A stretch of 64,000 bases of DNA, from positions 124,001-188,000 of the forward strand of contig NZ_BOOF01000017.1 in the NCBI RefSeq assembly GCF_016863095.1, written 5' to 3'. The position numbers and the translations under genes are program-made. A model generated the notes under the pieces. The model searched no databases and was not told the DNA's origin. It saw nothing but the letters and a program-made list of their open reading frames with translations. The DNA comes from Microbispora siamensis. GTDB taxonomy: Bacteria > Actinomycetota > Actinomycetes > Streptosporangiales > Streptosporangiaceae. Shown here piece after piece: positions 15,177 to 24,227 of the stretch (its first letter is position 1; each line of letters starts with the position of its first letter).

Positions 15177-16523
15177 ATGCGCCTTCGCAAGCATATTCCG
15201 AAGATCAACGGGACCGGAGCGCACCGTGAGGTGAGTTCGGAGGTCACGTGGGACCGGGTGCGGCCGCACCTGCGCCGGGCCGGTATCACGCGTGTCGCCG
15301 ACATCACCTGGCTGGACCGGGTCGGAATACCCGTCTACAACGCGATTTCGCCGCGTTCGCACGACGTGATCTCCGTGTACAACGGCAAGGGCGCCCGGCC
15401 GATCGACGCCATGACGTCGGCTGTCATGGAGGGGATCGAGCGATTTTCCGCCTGGCTTCCCGTTCGTCCCGCGGCCATCGCCTCCTACGAGGAGCTGTCG
15501 GCGCAGGGGCGCTCGGTGCTCAACCCGAGGGACTACAACCTGAAGTTGTCCCGCCATTACCGGGATGACGCGCCCATCTCCTGGGTGGAGGGGTTCGACC
15601 TGCTCAATGAGGAATCGGTCCTCGTGCCGCAGGACGGCGCGGTCTACAACATGAAGATGCACGAGCCGCCCACCTACGAGATCTCCACCACGAACGGGCT
15701 GGCATCGGGGAACAGCCTGGAGGAGGCCATCTGCCACGCGCTCTGCGAGGTGATCGAACGGGACTCGATCACCATCGCGGAGCTGCTCAGCAGCCAGCTC
15801 TCCCAGGTCTTGGAGAAGGGCCTGCACGTCGAGCGGCAGCCAGCCGCGATCTTCGAGCGGCTGAAGGAACTGCACCCCCATCTCGACATGGAGAGTCTGC
15901 CGCCGCGGGTGCAGGCGCTCGTCCAGCAGTTCCATACCGCTGGCATCGAGATGCGCCTGATCAACATCACCACCGACCTCGGGGTGGCCAGCTTCATGGC
16001 GGCGACGGCCGAGGACCTGGGGCCGACGGTGTCGAAGGGGCACGGCGGCTTCGGTACGCACCCCGACGCGGAGGTCGCGCTGCTGAGAGCCATCTCGGAG
16101 TGCGCGCAGGGCAGGGCCGTCGACATCCAGGCGATGCGGGAGGACATCAGCCTCCCCGGTGAGGACGTCCCAAGGCACCTGTACCACGTACGCAGGTCGT
16201 CCACCCTCGACAAGGGCGGATGGGCGTGGCGGCCGGTCGGCACGCGCGTCCGGATGTCCGACATCCCTTCCCGGCCGAGCGAGAACATCATCGCGGACAT
16301 CGAGTTCATGCTCGGCAGGCTCCGCTCCTGTGGGATACGGCGCGCGGTGGTCGTGGACCTCTCCCCTCCGGGGATTCCGGTGAACGTGGTGCGTTTGCTC
16401 GTGCCGCACCTTGAATCGTGGGGAGTCGACTACAGCAAGCTGGGGGACCGAGGCGCCGGAGCCTGGACGAGGGCGCTCAACGAGTTGGCGGAGAAAAAGC
16501 GTGACCTCGCGGTTACCGTCTGA
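15177..16523 (+). CDS. YcaO-domain protein, backbone thioamidation (TvaH-like)
   Basis: A 448-residue YcaO enzyme behind AAGAGGAGG. The ATP/Mg-binding signatures of the fold are present: SAVMEGIERFSAW (near residue 82) and HALCEVIERDSITIAELL (near residue 185), the E-x-x-x-E/R-D arrangement that binds nucleotide phosphates. YcaO enzymes activate an amide backbone carbonyl by phosphorylation. With a TfuA partner they install sulfur, giving thioamides in thioviridamide-type peptides and in methyl-coenzyme M reductase. The TfuA gene starts 14 bp downstream. There is no fused E1/ocin-ThiF domain and no dehydrogenase in the cluster, so azole formation is unlikely. Confidence 0.94.
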   Translation: MRLRKHIPKINGTGAHREVSSEVTWDRVRPHLRRAGITRVADITWLDRVGIPVYNAISPRSHDVISVYNGKGARPIDAMTSAVMEGIERFSAWLPVRPAAIASYEELSAQGRSVLNPRDYNLKLSRHYRDDAPISWVEGFDLLNEESVLVPQDGAVYNMKMHEPPTYEISTTNGLASGNSLEEAICHALCEVIERDSITIAELLSSQLSQVLEKGLHVERQPAAIFERLKELHPHLDMESLPPRVQALVQQFHTAGIEMRLINITTDLGVASFMAATAEDLGPTVSKGHGGFGTHPDAEVALLRAISECAQGRAVDIQAMREDISLPGEDVPRHLYHVRRSSTLDKGGWAWRPVGTRVRMSDIPSRPSENIIADIEFMLGRLRSCGIRRAVVVDLSPPGIPVNVVRLLVPHLESWGVDYSKLGDRGAGAWTRALNELAEKKRDLAVTV

Positions 16524-16537
16524 TCGAGGAGTCTTCC

Positions 16538-17224
16538 ATGACAGCCGTGGTGTTCGCGGGCCCAAGCCTCCGGCGGGAGTCGGTTCCGGATCGGCGGGAC
16601 ATCGAGATCCTGCCACCGATCCAGCGGGGCGACATCGACGCACTCCTCGCCCGTGACATGCCTCCCACCGTGATCGGCATCGTCGACGGCCGCTTCATGC
16701 AGAGTCTGTCGATCTCTCCCAAGGAGGTGCTGAAAGCGATCGACCAAGGGATCCACCTGCTCGGCTCGTCCAGTATGGGCGCGCTCCGAGCGGTGGAGTG
16801 CGCGCCGTACGGGATGCACGGCGTCGGAAAGATCTTTGAGGAGTATCTGTCGGGCCGCGTCGACGCGGACGACGAGGTGGCGATGATCTACTCGGAGGGC
16901 GACTTCCTGCCGATCTCCGAGCCGATGATCAACCTGAGATTCGCCGTGAAAGCGGGGGTGTCCGCAGGCGCCTTCGAGGAGCACACGGGGGAGGTCTTCC
17001 TGCGTGCGGCCAAGGCGCTCTACTTCCCGGAGCGGACGGTCGACCGAGTGCTGCGGCTGACAGCCGGAGAGGTGACCGCGAAAGAGCATCGTAGGATCGG
17101 GGAATTCTTCGCGTCCTCCGCGCCCGACACCAAGAGCGAGGACGCGGCGGCTCTGATGGCCAGGGTCGTGGAGTTCCTGCCTCCCGCCGCGCCGGCGCCC
17201 TCGGGCGAAGGCGCCCGGTCGTGA
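16538..17224 (+). CDS. TfuA-like partner of YcaO (TvaI-like)
   Basis: A 228-residue TfuA-domain protein. The core signature is GIVDGRFMQSLSISPKEVL, then QGIHLLGSSSMGALRAVE (near residues 69-86), then a GEVAMIY-like stretch (DDEVAMIYSEGDF). In thioamide-forming systems TfuA acts with YcaO, probably in sulfur delivery or in allosteric help. Its presence separates thioamidation from cyclodehydration clusters. The gene lies between YcaO and the oxygenase and ends in a GTGA overlap with the latter. The C-terminus is a short Pro/Ala-rich tail. Confidence 0.94.
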   Translation: MTAVVFAGPSLRRESVPDRRDIEILPPIQRGDIDALLARDMPPTVIGIVDGRFMQSLSISPKEVLKAIDQGIHLLGSSSMGALRAVECAPYGMHGVGKIFEEYLSGRVDADDEVAMIYSEGDFLPISEPMINLRFAVKAGVSAGAFEEHTGEVFLRAAKALYFPERTVDRVLRLTAGEVTAKEHRRIGEFFASSAPDTKSEDAAALMARVVEFLPPAAPAPSGEGARS

Positions 17225-18081
17225 CGCCGCTCGACCAGGAGAAACTCTCGATGCTCGGGAGCGAGGGTTTCTGCCTTCCGGTGGACCTTCTCACGCCGGA
17301 GGAGGCGGCGGAGATCCTCCGGGAGGTGCGGAGGTACGAGAGTCTCGCCATCAGGGTGGGCGGCGTCCTCGGCCATCACTGGACGTTTCCGAAGAGCCAC
17401 TTGGTCGCGGGATGGGCCGACCGTCTCGTGCACGACAGCCGTGTCCTGGCGGTCGCGGAGCAGGTGCTCGGACCCGACCTGCTCGTCTGGGCCACGAGCC
17501 TGTTCCTCAGGAAGGCCGGAAGCCCCGGAGAGCTCGCCTGGCACCAGGACGCTCCGTACTACGGCTGGGACGGATTCGAGGGCAGTGCGGTGCGCATGTG
17601 GATAGCGCTCACCGACACCCACCGCGGCAACGGCACGATGCGGTACGCGCCGCGCACCCACGGGAGCGGTCTCATGCCGCACAGCTATCGAGGGTCCGGC
17701 GTGTCGGCTCTCATGCGGGGCGAGGAAGTCGATTTCAACGTGGACGACGAGACCACGGTGGACGTGACGCTGACCGCGGGCCAGTGCTCGCTGCACCTGC
17801 CGACGACGATCCACAGTTCCGGCCCCAACGTGAGCCGGTCCGACCGGGTCTGCTTCGCCATCGACTTCATCCGGCCCGGGGTACGGCCTCTGGGCGGCCC
17901 CGACAGCGCTCTTCTCGTACGGGGCTCCGACACGGCGGGTCACTACGAACTCGAACCCAGGCTCGCCGAGGAGTTCGGCACCGCGGCTCTCAAGGCGTTC
18001 GCCCGTGCGACGAGGATCCGGCACGGCAGGATGGTCACCGTCATGCGCGCCGGTCGCGATTCCGGTGCCCGCGCCGTGTAG
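17221..18081 (+). CDS. Phytanoyl-CoA-dioxygenase-like Fe(II)/2-oxoglutarate oxygenase (TvaJ-like)
   Basis: A 286-residue PhyH-family oxygenase whose GTG start overlaps the TfuA stop. The facial triad is visible: H108 and D110 in AWHQDAPYYGW and H198 in LHLPTTIHSSGPN. The following Arg in VSRSDRV probably binds 2-oxoglutarate. In thioviridamide-type clusters the corresponding enzyme hydroxylates the beta carbon of the penultimate, dimethylated His. The precursor here retains that His, so the same product unit is predicted. With five neighbours in strict co-orientation and near-zero spacing it is certainly part of the operon. Confidence 0.9.
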   Translation: MTPLDQEKLSMLGSEGFCLPVDLLTPEEAAEILREVRRYESLAIRVGGVLGHHWTFPKSHLVAGWADRLVHDSRVLAVAEQVLGPDLLVWATSLFLRKAGSPGELAWHQDAPYYGWDGFEGSAVRMWIALTDTHRGNGTMRYAPRTHGSGLMPHSYRGSGVSALMRGEEVDFNVDDETTVDVTLTAGQCSLHLPTTIHSSGPNVSRSDRVCFAIDFIRPGVRPLGGPDSALLVRGSDTAGHYELEPRLAEEFGTAALKAFARATRIRHGRMVTVMRAGRDSGARAV

Positions 18082-18084
18082 GCG

Positions 18085-18867
18085 GTGCGGATCGCGTTGC
18101 TTCCTTTCCGGACGCCCTGGACCGCCCGGCCCGCCGATGGGCCGGGCATGCCGAACTCCGTGGATCTCACCGCCTGGTTTCCGCCGGTGGTGAACCAGCG
18201 CACCGTTCCTTTGTGCACCGCCGCCGTGGCCGCCGGAATCGCCGGCTTCTACGCGCGCCGCAATGGAGAACGGGATTTCACCCCCTCCGTCCTGTTCAAT
18301 TACCGCACCTCCCGCCTCATCATGGGAGACAGGAACAGGGTGGGCTCCACGCTGGTCCGGAGCTTCGACGCGTGGAACAGATTCGGCATGGTCGAAGAGG
18401 AGGAATGGCCTTTCACGGAGGACCGCGCGAACACCGACCCGCCGCCCCGGTGCTTCCGCCGGGCGGCGGCCCGGCGGGGGATAGAGTACGACTGCGTTTT
18501 CCGGGACGCCGTGCCGGTGGAGTCGCGTCTGCGCCTGCTGAAGGAATTCCTCGTCGGTGGGGTTCCGGTGGCGGTCGACATTCCCCTGCACCCAGTTCAG
18601 ATGTCCTCGTTCCGGACCCATGTCATGCCGTTGCCGCCCAAGGACGCGAAGAAATACGGACGGCATGTGGTGGTCATCGCAGGATATGACGACCGGCCGC
18701 GCGGGGAGGACGCGGCCGGCGCCTTTCTGATACGGAACAGCTGGGGATCCGGGTGGGCGGCGGACGGGTATGGGTGGCTGCCGTACTCCTACCTGGACGA
18801 TCACCTGATCAGGGAGGCATGGGTGGTGTCGGAGAAGAGATGGACGGAGTATCCCGTTGAGACCTGA
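18085..18867 (+). CDS. C1 (papain-like) cysteine protease (TvaK-like), candidate leader peptidase
   Basis: Up to 260 residues. Papain-type residues are in register. VNQRTVPLCTAAVA places the oxyanion Gln (Q38) six residues before the nucleophile Cys (C44), as in papain. GRHVVVIAGYDD carries the catalytic His, and LIRNSWGSGWAADGYG carries the Asn. There is no signal peptide and no propeptide, so it acts inside the cell and probably removes the leader from the finished peptide, as proposed for TvaK. GTG 18085 lies 3 bp after the oxygenase stop, with no good ribosome binding site; ATG 18148 (MPNSVDL) is an alternative start that keeps all catalytic residues. Confidence 0.88.
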   Translation: MRIALLPFRTPWTARPADGPGMPNSVDLTAWFPPVVNQRTVPLCTAAVAAGIAGFYARRNGERDFTPSVLFNYRTSRLIMGDRNRVGSTLVRSFDAWNRFGMVEEEEWPFTEDRANTDPPPRCFRRAAARRGIEYDCVFRDAVPVESRLRLLKEFLVGGVPVAVDIPLHPVQMSSFRTHVMPLPPKDAKKYGRHVVVIAGYDDRPRGEDAAGAFLIRNSWGSGWAADGYGWLPYSYLDDHLIREAWVVSEKRWTEYPVET

Positions 18868-19726
18868 GGGCGGATCCCTGACGGCGAGGCTGGCGTCGGC
18901 GGGGCGGTGGCTGATTCCCACCGTACTCGCGATCGAGTTGCTGCTTCTGGTGACCGGGGTGATCGACTTCGGCACCGGCGTCCGGATCGTGATGGTCGTC
19001 GAGTTGTTGCTACTCGGGCTCGTCCTGCTGCAGGCGAGATTGGCGTGGTCCATCTACCGCGACGCGCGGGCGGACGGGCGTGACGAGATCGGAGCCGCCG
19101 GTACGGCGCTCGACGCGGTGCTGCCCGCGCCGGCCGCCGCCGTCTTCAAGCAGGATCTGCTTCTGTGGCGTGCGCTGTACCTGGCGGTCCGCCGCAAGAA
19201 GGACCTCGGCGCGGATGAGGTGGCCATTGCCTACGGCGCAGAAGTGCGCACGATCATGTGGCTGGTGATGGTGGTCGACGGCGTGCTGCTCGTGGTCGTC
19301 CACCTCGCTCTTCCCTGGCCGACGGTGCGCACGGTCCTGCTCGTGCTGAGCGTCCTCGGACTGCTGTGGCTGGCCGGCTTCCTGGCGACCCTGCACGTCT
19401 ATCCGCACGCCGTCGGACCGCGACGGCTCCGCCTGCGTTTCGCGTCGTTCTATGACGTCTCAATACCGGCCTCCCTCATCGAGTCGGTCCGCATCGAGAG
19501 GAGCAGCAAGGGGATGCGCAAATCGGCCGAGGTGGTCGGCGAGACCCTGGTGATGGAGGTCTCCAGCTCCACGAACATCGTGATCGAGCTCGCCGGCCCG
19601 CACGTTGTGAAGCTGCGCAGGTCCGAGCACCCGATCAGGAGGGTGCGCTGCCACGCGGACGAACCCGCGAAGGCGGTTGAGCTCATAAGCGGCTGCGTCG
19701 GCGGAGCGGACGGCTCGACGTCCTGA
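18857..19726 (+). CDS. Membrane protein of the thioamitide operon (position of TvaL)
   Basis: A 289-residue protein from a TTG at 18857 that overlaps the protease stop by 11 bp. About four hydrophobic helices are visible: near residues 20-37 and 43-60, and a pair near 131-175 (IMWLVMVVDGVLLVVVHLAL, VRTVLLVLSVLGLLWLAGFL). The C-terminal 100 residues are beta-rich (RLRLRFASFYDVSIP, GETLVMEVSSSTNIVIELAG) and look like a bacterial PH-like domain. I do not recognise a transport motif. Given its place as last gene of the operon it may aid export or immunity, but it could also be an unrelated passenger. No transporter ATPase is present in the cluster. Confidence 0.72.
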   Translation: MRPEGGSLTARLASAGRWLIPTVLAIELLLLVTGVIDFGTGVRIVMVVELLLLGLVLLQARLAWSIYRDARADGRDEIGAAGTALDAVLPAPAAAVFKQDLLLWRALYLAVRRKKDLGADEVAIAYGAEVRTIMWLVMVVDGVLLVVVHLALPWPTVRTVLLVLSVLGLLWLAGFLATLHVYPHAVGPRRLRLRFASFYDVSIPASLIESVRIERSSKGMRKSAEVVGETLVMEVSSSTNIVIELAGPHVVKLRRSEHPIRRVRCHADEPAKAVELISGCVGGADGSTS

Positions 19727-19771
19727 GCACGTGATCACGGACGGCCTGTTCCGCCGGTCGTGTGAGGCGTG

Positions 19772-20410
19772 TCAGTGGGTGCCCGGCAGGCAGGGCGTGA
19801 GGTGCCGGGAGATGTCGTGCAGCGTATGCCTCGTGTACCAGCAGGCGAGCTGCTCCGAGGTCAGCCGCTGCTTCTCCCGCACCCACCACCGCACGGTGGC
19901 GACGGAGGCGTGTGCGGTTATCCCGGTTCTGAGGTCGGCCAGGGCTCCGTCCGTCATCTGCGCGCCCGGCGGACGAAACCTCCGGTAGACGTCGTGGATG
20001 AGGCCGTTCCAGTGCTCGAGGAGCCAGCTTTCGAACCAGGTGCTCCTCTTGTGCACGAGCAGCGCGGCATAGAGATTCCGATGTGCGGCGATGTGGTTGA
20101 GTATCTGGGCGAACGCCGTGACGAACTGCTGGGGGGAGACCAGGCCGCTCGTGGCCGAAAGCAGGATTTCCCGGCCTTTGCGCGTTCCGTCCTCATAGCA
20201 GGATTCGACCAGATGGAATTTGTCGCGATAGTGCCGGTAGAAGGTGGAGCGATGCACGTCGGCGAGCTTCGTGATATCCGAGACCGTGATCGCGTCGAAT
20301 CCTTTCGAAAGGCTGAGCCGCTCGACCGCCTCGTAGATGGCCATCAGCGAACGTGCTGTCCTGCGATCCGCGGAATGTGGGATGTGCATTCTCCGGCTGA
20401 ATGTCGACAT
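19772..20410 (-). CDS. TetR-family regulator at the end of the thioamitide cluster
   Basis: A 212-residue TetR-type repressor. The helix-turn-helix ITVSDITKLADVHRSTFYRH lies near residues 40-60, followed by an effector-binding helical domain without recognisable ligand motifs. ATG 20410 is preceded by GCGAGG; M8 at 20389 is an alternative. It converges on the operon's last gene (45 bp apart) and is the only regulator inside the cluster. It is therefore the leading candidate for the palindrome array at 12606-12658. It could equally control only itself. Confidence 0.85.
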   Translation of the reverse strand: MSTFSRRMHIPHSADRRTARSLMAIYEAVERLSLSKGFDAITVSDITKLADVHRSTFYRHYRDKFHLVESCYEDGTRKGREILLSATSGLVSPQQFVTAFAQILNHIAAHRNLYAALLVHKRSTWFESWLLEHWNGLIHDVYRRFRPPGAQMTDGALADLRTGITAHASVATVRWWVREKQRLTSEQLACWYTRHTLHDISRHLTPCLPGTH

Positions 20411-20897
20411 GCTCTGAGACCTCGCCTGGTTGGTTGCCTTCGCACTGAGGTGTTGGGTAGGCAGAACCGGGAGTGGCCGCGGATGCACGGAAAGGAGAGT
20501 CATCGGGACGTCGAAAGAACGGAACTCTCGATGCGTGGCACGAATTCCATATGTCGATGCGGCGGCGGTCCCTCGCGTTCCCACCGCGCCCGCACAGGGC
20601 TTCGACTCACGTCCGCGCGCGGGCTCCCTGAATGGCCTCGCGCGTCTCCCCCTGATTCCCTCACTGCAAATAATTCGGTGATGCTTCGTCTCGAAATCGC
20701 AGTAGCGACCGCCCACGGGATGTCCCCCTATCCCCCGGTTCGAATTGAAACTGTGTCAGCTTCGTCAACATATGTCAATAACAAAAGGCTCTATATTATC
20801 TCTGGATGCGCGGGTCCGCGTGAACGGAGACCGCATAAACGCGAAGGGCCCGGCGGACACGCAGGTCCGCCGGGCCACTCCGAAAGCTCCGAAAGCC
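20411..20897. other. 487-bp intergenic region without a gene
   Basis: Holds the upstream region of the leftward TetR gene and, at its right end, the terminator of the subtilase gene. Bases 20735-20815 are strikingly A+T-rich for this genome and contain a CATATG core flanked by direct TCAA repeats (TCAACATATGTCAA, 20766-20779). A TTGACA lies on the minus strand. No open frame with a credible start and codon bias is present. The AT-rich stretch may be a promoter or regulator site, but I cannot assign hexamers confidently. Confidence 0.5.
20847..20876 (-). terminator. Strong hairpin terminator after the subtilase gene
   Basis: A perfect 12-bp stem (GGCCCGGCGGAC / GTCCGCCGGGCC) with a 6-base loop, 22 bp after the subtilase stop on the minus strand. 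It is followed by a weakly T-containing stretch. High-GC hairpins with poor U-tracts are normal terminators in actinomycetes. Confidence 0.7.
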
Positions 20898-23800
20898 TTA
20901 CTGAACGGTGATCTTGTCGACCTCGACCGTGATGCCCTTCACCTGGGGAGTGGAGGTGCCGGTCGTGACGGTGCCGGTGCCCGATGACACGCCCTTGACC
21001 TTGAACGAGTAGGTGAGCGTGCCGCCGGGGGCGCCCGGCGTGCTGGTGATCCGATAGTCCTGCGTCGGCGGGCCGCTGATCTGGCTGCCGGCGGTGCCAT
21101 CCGCGTTCTCGGCGCCGACGGTCAGGCCGTAGCCCGCCCCCGGGTCACCGGGCAGGTTGCCCGGGTCGTAGGCGTACGAGATGTCCTCGGCGCCGCCCAG
21201 CCCGATCCACTGCTGGAAGACCTTCAGGCTGTTCGTGCCGTACAGGTAGACCTGCCACTCGACGACGAGCCACCTGTTCACCCCGTCGGTCAGGCTGGCG
21301 ACGTAGACGCCGGGGGCGCCCTCGCCGTTCAGGTCGGTCCAGTACGACGCGAGCACGCCGTTCGGCGGCGCGGCGTCGGGAAGCGTCTGCGGGGCGAACT
21401 GGATGTCCGCCGAGCCGTTCGTGCCGCCCGCGACCGTGTAGCCGTCGGAGACGATGCCGATCCTGTTGTACGTACGGCCGGCGTAGGTGAACGCCGGGAC
21501 GTTGAAGTTCAGCGCCTCCTCGTCGCCGATGGGGGTGGGGGCGATGCCGAAGGCCGAGAGCGGTAGGTAGCCCGCCGGGGTCTCACCGGGCGCGATGGCC
21601 GGCTTGTCCGGCTGTCTGCCCGCGAGCGTGCCCCTGGCCGTCACGATCTGGCTGCCGATCTTGGTCGCGCCGGTGACGCCGTTGAGCCGGAGCTTCGCGT
21701 CCAGCGTGCTGAGCGCGGTGACGTCGGTGTCCTCCAGGGTGTTGTTCTGGACCGTGACCGTGCAGGTGGACTCGCCCGTGTTCTTGGCGATCGTGCTCGG
21801 GGCGCAGGTCTGGTCGATCGGCACCGCGCCCTCCTGCCGGTAGAAGGCCACCGGGAGGTGCTGCTCCCGCTTGCCGCCGACCTGCTTGAGGTTCACCTGG
21901 CCGAAGTACTGCCCGTCGGGCAGGTCCGGAGCGGTGATCACCACGGTGATCTTCTGGCTCTTGCCCGGCTTCACCGTGAACAGCGGCGGCAGCACGGTGA
22001 TGTTCGCCCCGCTGACGGTGGTGCCCGTCGCGGAGTAGGTCAGCGTCTTGCCGGTCGCGTTGACGAGCGTGCGCTTGGCGCTGATCACGCCCGGCATGAC
22101 GGGCGCGTTGACCGACGGCAGGTTGAGGTCGATCCGGTTCATCGGGTCGGCGGCCGAGGCGGCGTAGTTCGCCGCGGTCTCGTCGAGGGTCAGCCCGGGG
22201 TCGCCCGCCTTGGTCAGGTCGATGCGGCCACCGCCGTAGTCGAACGGGTCGGCCGGGGTGGTCCGGTCCTGCTTGGTGACCTTCGTCGTCGCAGTGGTCT
22301 CCAGGGCCGACTTGACCTGGCCAGGCGTCCAGTCGGGGTGCAGCGCGAACACGAGCGCTCCCGCGCCCGCGACGTGCGGCGACGACATGGAGGTGCCGGC
22401 GATCACCTGGTAGAGGTTGCCCGGAGGGCCTTCCAGCGGCGACTCGGGGGTCGGGGTGTTGCCCGCCAGGATGTGCAGGCCGGGCGCGGTGACGTCCGGC
22501 TTGAGGAAGTCGCCGCCCGGGCCGCGCGAGGAGAACGTGGTCATCGCGTCGCCCTGCCAGGTGGTCTTCTCACCCTGGGTGAAGCTCGCCGTGGCTCCCG
22601 GGTGCGCGCTCAGCCAGGCGAGCAGCGCGTCGGTCTCCGGCTTGTCGATGTGGACCGTCGGCAGCCAGTGGTTGTCGGTCATGACGTCGAGCGGCGAGGA
22701 GTTGTAGAGGATCATCCCCGCGGCGCCGCCCTGCTTGACCGCGAATCCCTTGAGCACCCGGTTGGGGCCGCGCTCACAGGCGACGATCTTCCCGGTGAAC
22801 AGCCCCGGAGGCGCCGGGTTGACGCACAGCGGGTCACTGTACGGCGGGGCCGACGCGAGCACCACGGGCAGCGGCGACGAGATGCCCTGCGTGATCGACG
22901 CGCCCTTGATCGACGGCCCGCCGGTCAGCGTGATCGTCGACTGGTAGGTGCGGCTCTGCGTCGAGGCCGCCACCGTGGTGACCCACGGGCCGCGGTGGTC
23001 GGTCGTCCCGGCGCCCGGTCCCGAGTTGCCCGCCGAGGCCGACACGAACACGCCCGCCGCGTACGCGTCGAGGAACGCGAGCTCGACCGGGTCGCTGTAG
23101 GGGTCGGCGCCGCCGCCCACCGAGAAGTTGATCACCTTGACGCCGTCGGCGATGGCCTGCGCGACGGCGGCCGCCGAGTCGGACTGGTAGCAGCCCTCCG
23201 CGCCGCAGACCTTGTAGACCGCGACGTGGGCCGCGGGCGCGATGCCGTGGATCGCGCCGCGGTCGATGCCGAGCGGGTTGGCGTGGTCGACCGGCCCGCC
23301 CGCCGACGTGGTGGCGGTGTGCGTCCCGTGGCCGTTGGAGTCACGGGCGCTGTCCCCGTACACCTCTCCGCCCACCACCGCGTTGTACGTCTCCAGGAAC
23401 GGCTGGCCGGAGATCAGCTTGTTGTTGCACTGGAAGGGGTCGGCCGCCGGCGTCAGCGGGTTGTCGCCGAAGTCGCACGTACGCGGGGTGCCGTCCGCCT
23501 TCGGCGGGGGAGCCGGAAGCGTTCCCGGGTCGGCGAACGACGGGTGCTCCGGCCACGCGCCGGTGTCCAGGATGCCGACGATGACGCCCTTGCCCGACGA
23601 CTTGGCGCCGCCGAGCTGGTTGTAGATCGTGGTCGCGCCGATGAACTCGGGGCTGGAGTCGGTGAGGGGCTGCTCCCGCTTGTCCTCCTGCACCGCCGCC
23701 ACGCCGGGCAGCCTCAGCAGCTCGGCGGCCTTGTTGGCGGGCAGCGTCAGGGCGACGCCGCCGTAGACCGTGCGGAGCTTCTGCCCCACCGTGACGCCGG

Positions 23801-24227
23801 AGATCTTCTTGCCCAGCTCACTGAGGAAGGTGTTCTCGATGCCCTCGATGTGCTTCTGGTACTTCGCCGCGTCGCCGCTCTTCAGGTTGAGCGACTTGCC
23901 GGTGACCGACGGGCTGGTGCCGGCGAGCCCCGGCAGGCCGCCCTTGTAGGCCGCGAGCGAGTCGTAGTCGAGCTTCACCACGACACTCGTCCGCTCCGGC
24001 GACTTCGAGGCGAGCAGCGCCGCGTCGCTCTTGGCGAGCCGGCCGCTGGCCGACTTGGCGCCCTGCACGCGCTCGGCGCCCGTCACGGCCGTGGCGCTCC
24101 ACGACCGCGATGGGGTGGGGGTGGGGTCCGCGGCGGCGGAGGCCGCCGGGATCATCGCTGTCACGAGGCCGAGGCCGGCGACGATCGCTGTGGTCCGTAA
24201 GTAGGCAGGTGGGGGCTTCTTCGACAC
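20898..24227 (-). CDS. Secreted S8 subtilisin-like serine protease with PA insert and C-terminal extension
   Basis: A 1109-residue exported protease. A twin-Lys signal sequence with a hydrophobic core (RTTAIVAGLGLVTAMIPAASA) is followed by an inhibitor-I9-type propeptide (about 75-185). The catalytic domain has D221 (VGILDTGAWPEH), H300 (NGHGTHTA) and Ser near 613 (GTSMSSPHVAGAGAL). A protease-associated domain is inserted between His and Ser (GKIVACERGPNRVLKGFAVKQ region). Beyond the catalytic domain lie a fibronectin-type-III-like domain and beta-sandwich repeats. GTG 24227 is chosen because the signal sequence begins there; GGAGG is only 4 nt upstream, a short spacing. It is probably a nutrient-scavenging extracellular protease. 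Although it neighbours the RiPP cluster, its export makes a leader-peptidase role unlikely. Confidence 0.93.
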   Translation of the reverse strand: MSKKPPPAYLRTTAIVAGLGLVTAMIPAASAAADPTPTPSRSWSATAVTGAERVQGAKSASGRLAKSDAALLASKSPERTSVVVKLDYDSLAAYKGGLPGLAGTSPSVTGKSLNLKSGDAAKYQKHIEGIENTFLSELGKKISGVTVGQKLRTVYGGVALTLPANKAAELLRLPGVAAVQEDKREQPLTDSSPEFIGATTIYNQLGGAKSSGKGVIVGILDTGAWPEHPSFADPGTLPAPPPKADGTPRTCDFGDNPLTPAADPFQCNNKLISGQPFLETYNAVVGGEVYGDSARDSNGHGTHTATTSAGGPVDHANPLGIDRGAIHGIAPAAHVAVYKVCGAEGCYQSDSAAAVAQAIADGVKVINFSVGGGADPYSDPVELAFLDAYAAGVFVSASAGNSGPGAGTTDHRGPWVTTVAASTQSRTYQSTITLTGGPSIKGASITQGISSPLPVVLASAPPYSDPLCVNPAPPGLFTGKIVACERGPNRVLKGFAVKQGGAAGMILYNSSPLDVMTDNHWLPTVHIDKPETDALLAWLSAHPGATASFTQGEKTTWQGDAMTTFSSRGPGGDFLKPDVTAPGLHILAGNTPTPESPLEGPPGNLYQVIAGTSMSSPHVAGAGALVFALHPDWTPGQVKSALETTATTKVTKQDRTTPADPFDYGGGRIDLTKAGDPGLTLDETAANYAASAADPMNRIDLNLPSVNAPVMPGVISAKRTLVNATGKTLTYSATGTTVSGANITVLPPLFTVKPGKSQKITVVITAPDLPDGQYFGQVNLKQVGGKREQHLPVAFYRQEGAVPIDQTCAPSTIAKNTGESTCTVTVQNNTLEDTDVTALSTLDAKLRLNGVTGATKIGSQIVTARGTLAGRQPDKPAIAPGETPAGYLPLSAFGIAPTPIGDEEALNFNVPAFTYAGRTYNRIGIVSDGYTVAGGTNGSADIQFAPQTLPDAAPPNGVLASYWTDLNGEGAPGVYVASLTDGVNRWLVVEWQVYLYGTNSLKVFQQWIGLGGAEDISYAYDPGNLPGDPGAGYGLTVGAENADGTAGSQISGPPTQDYRITSTPGAPGGTLTYSFKVKGVSSGTGTVTTGTSTPQVKGITVEVDKITVQ

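Noticed and set aside
19727-19771. Bidirectional terminator between the last thioamitide gene and tetR
   Set aside because: The possible stem (ACCGGCGG/CCGTCCGT) has mismatches; not convincing.
20898-24227. Secreted subtilase as leader peptidase of the RiPP cluster
   Set aside because: It has a signal peptide, its own terminator and lies beyond the TetR gene; the C1 protease inside the operon is the better candidate.
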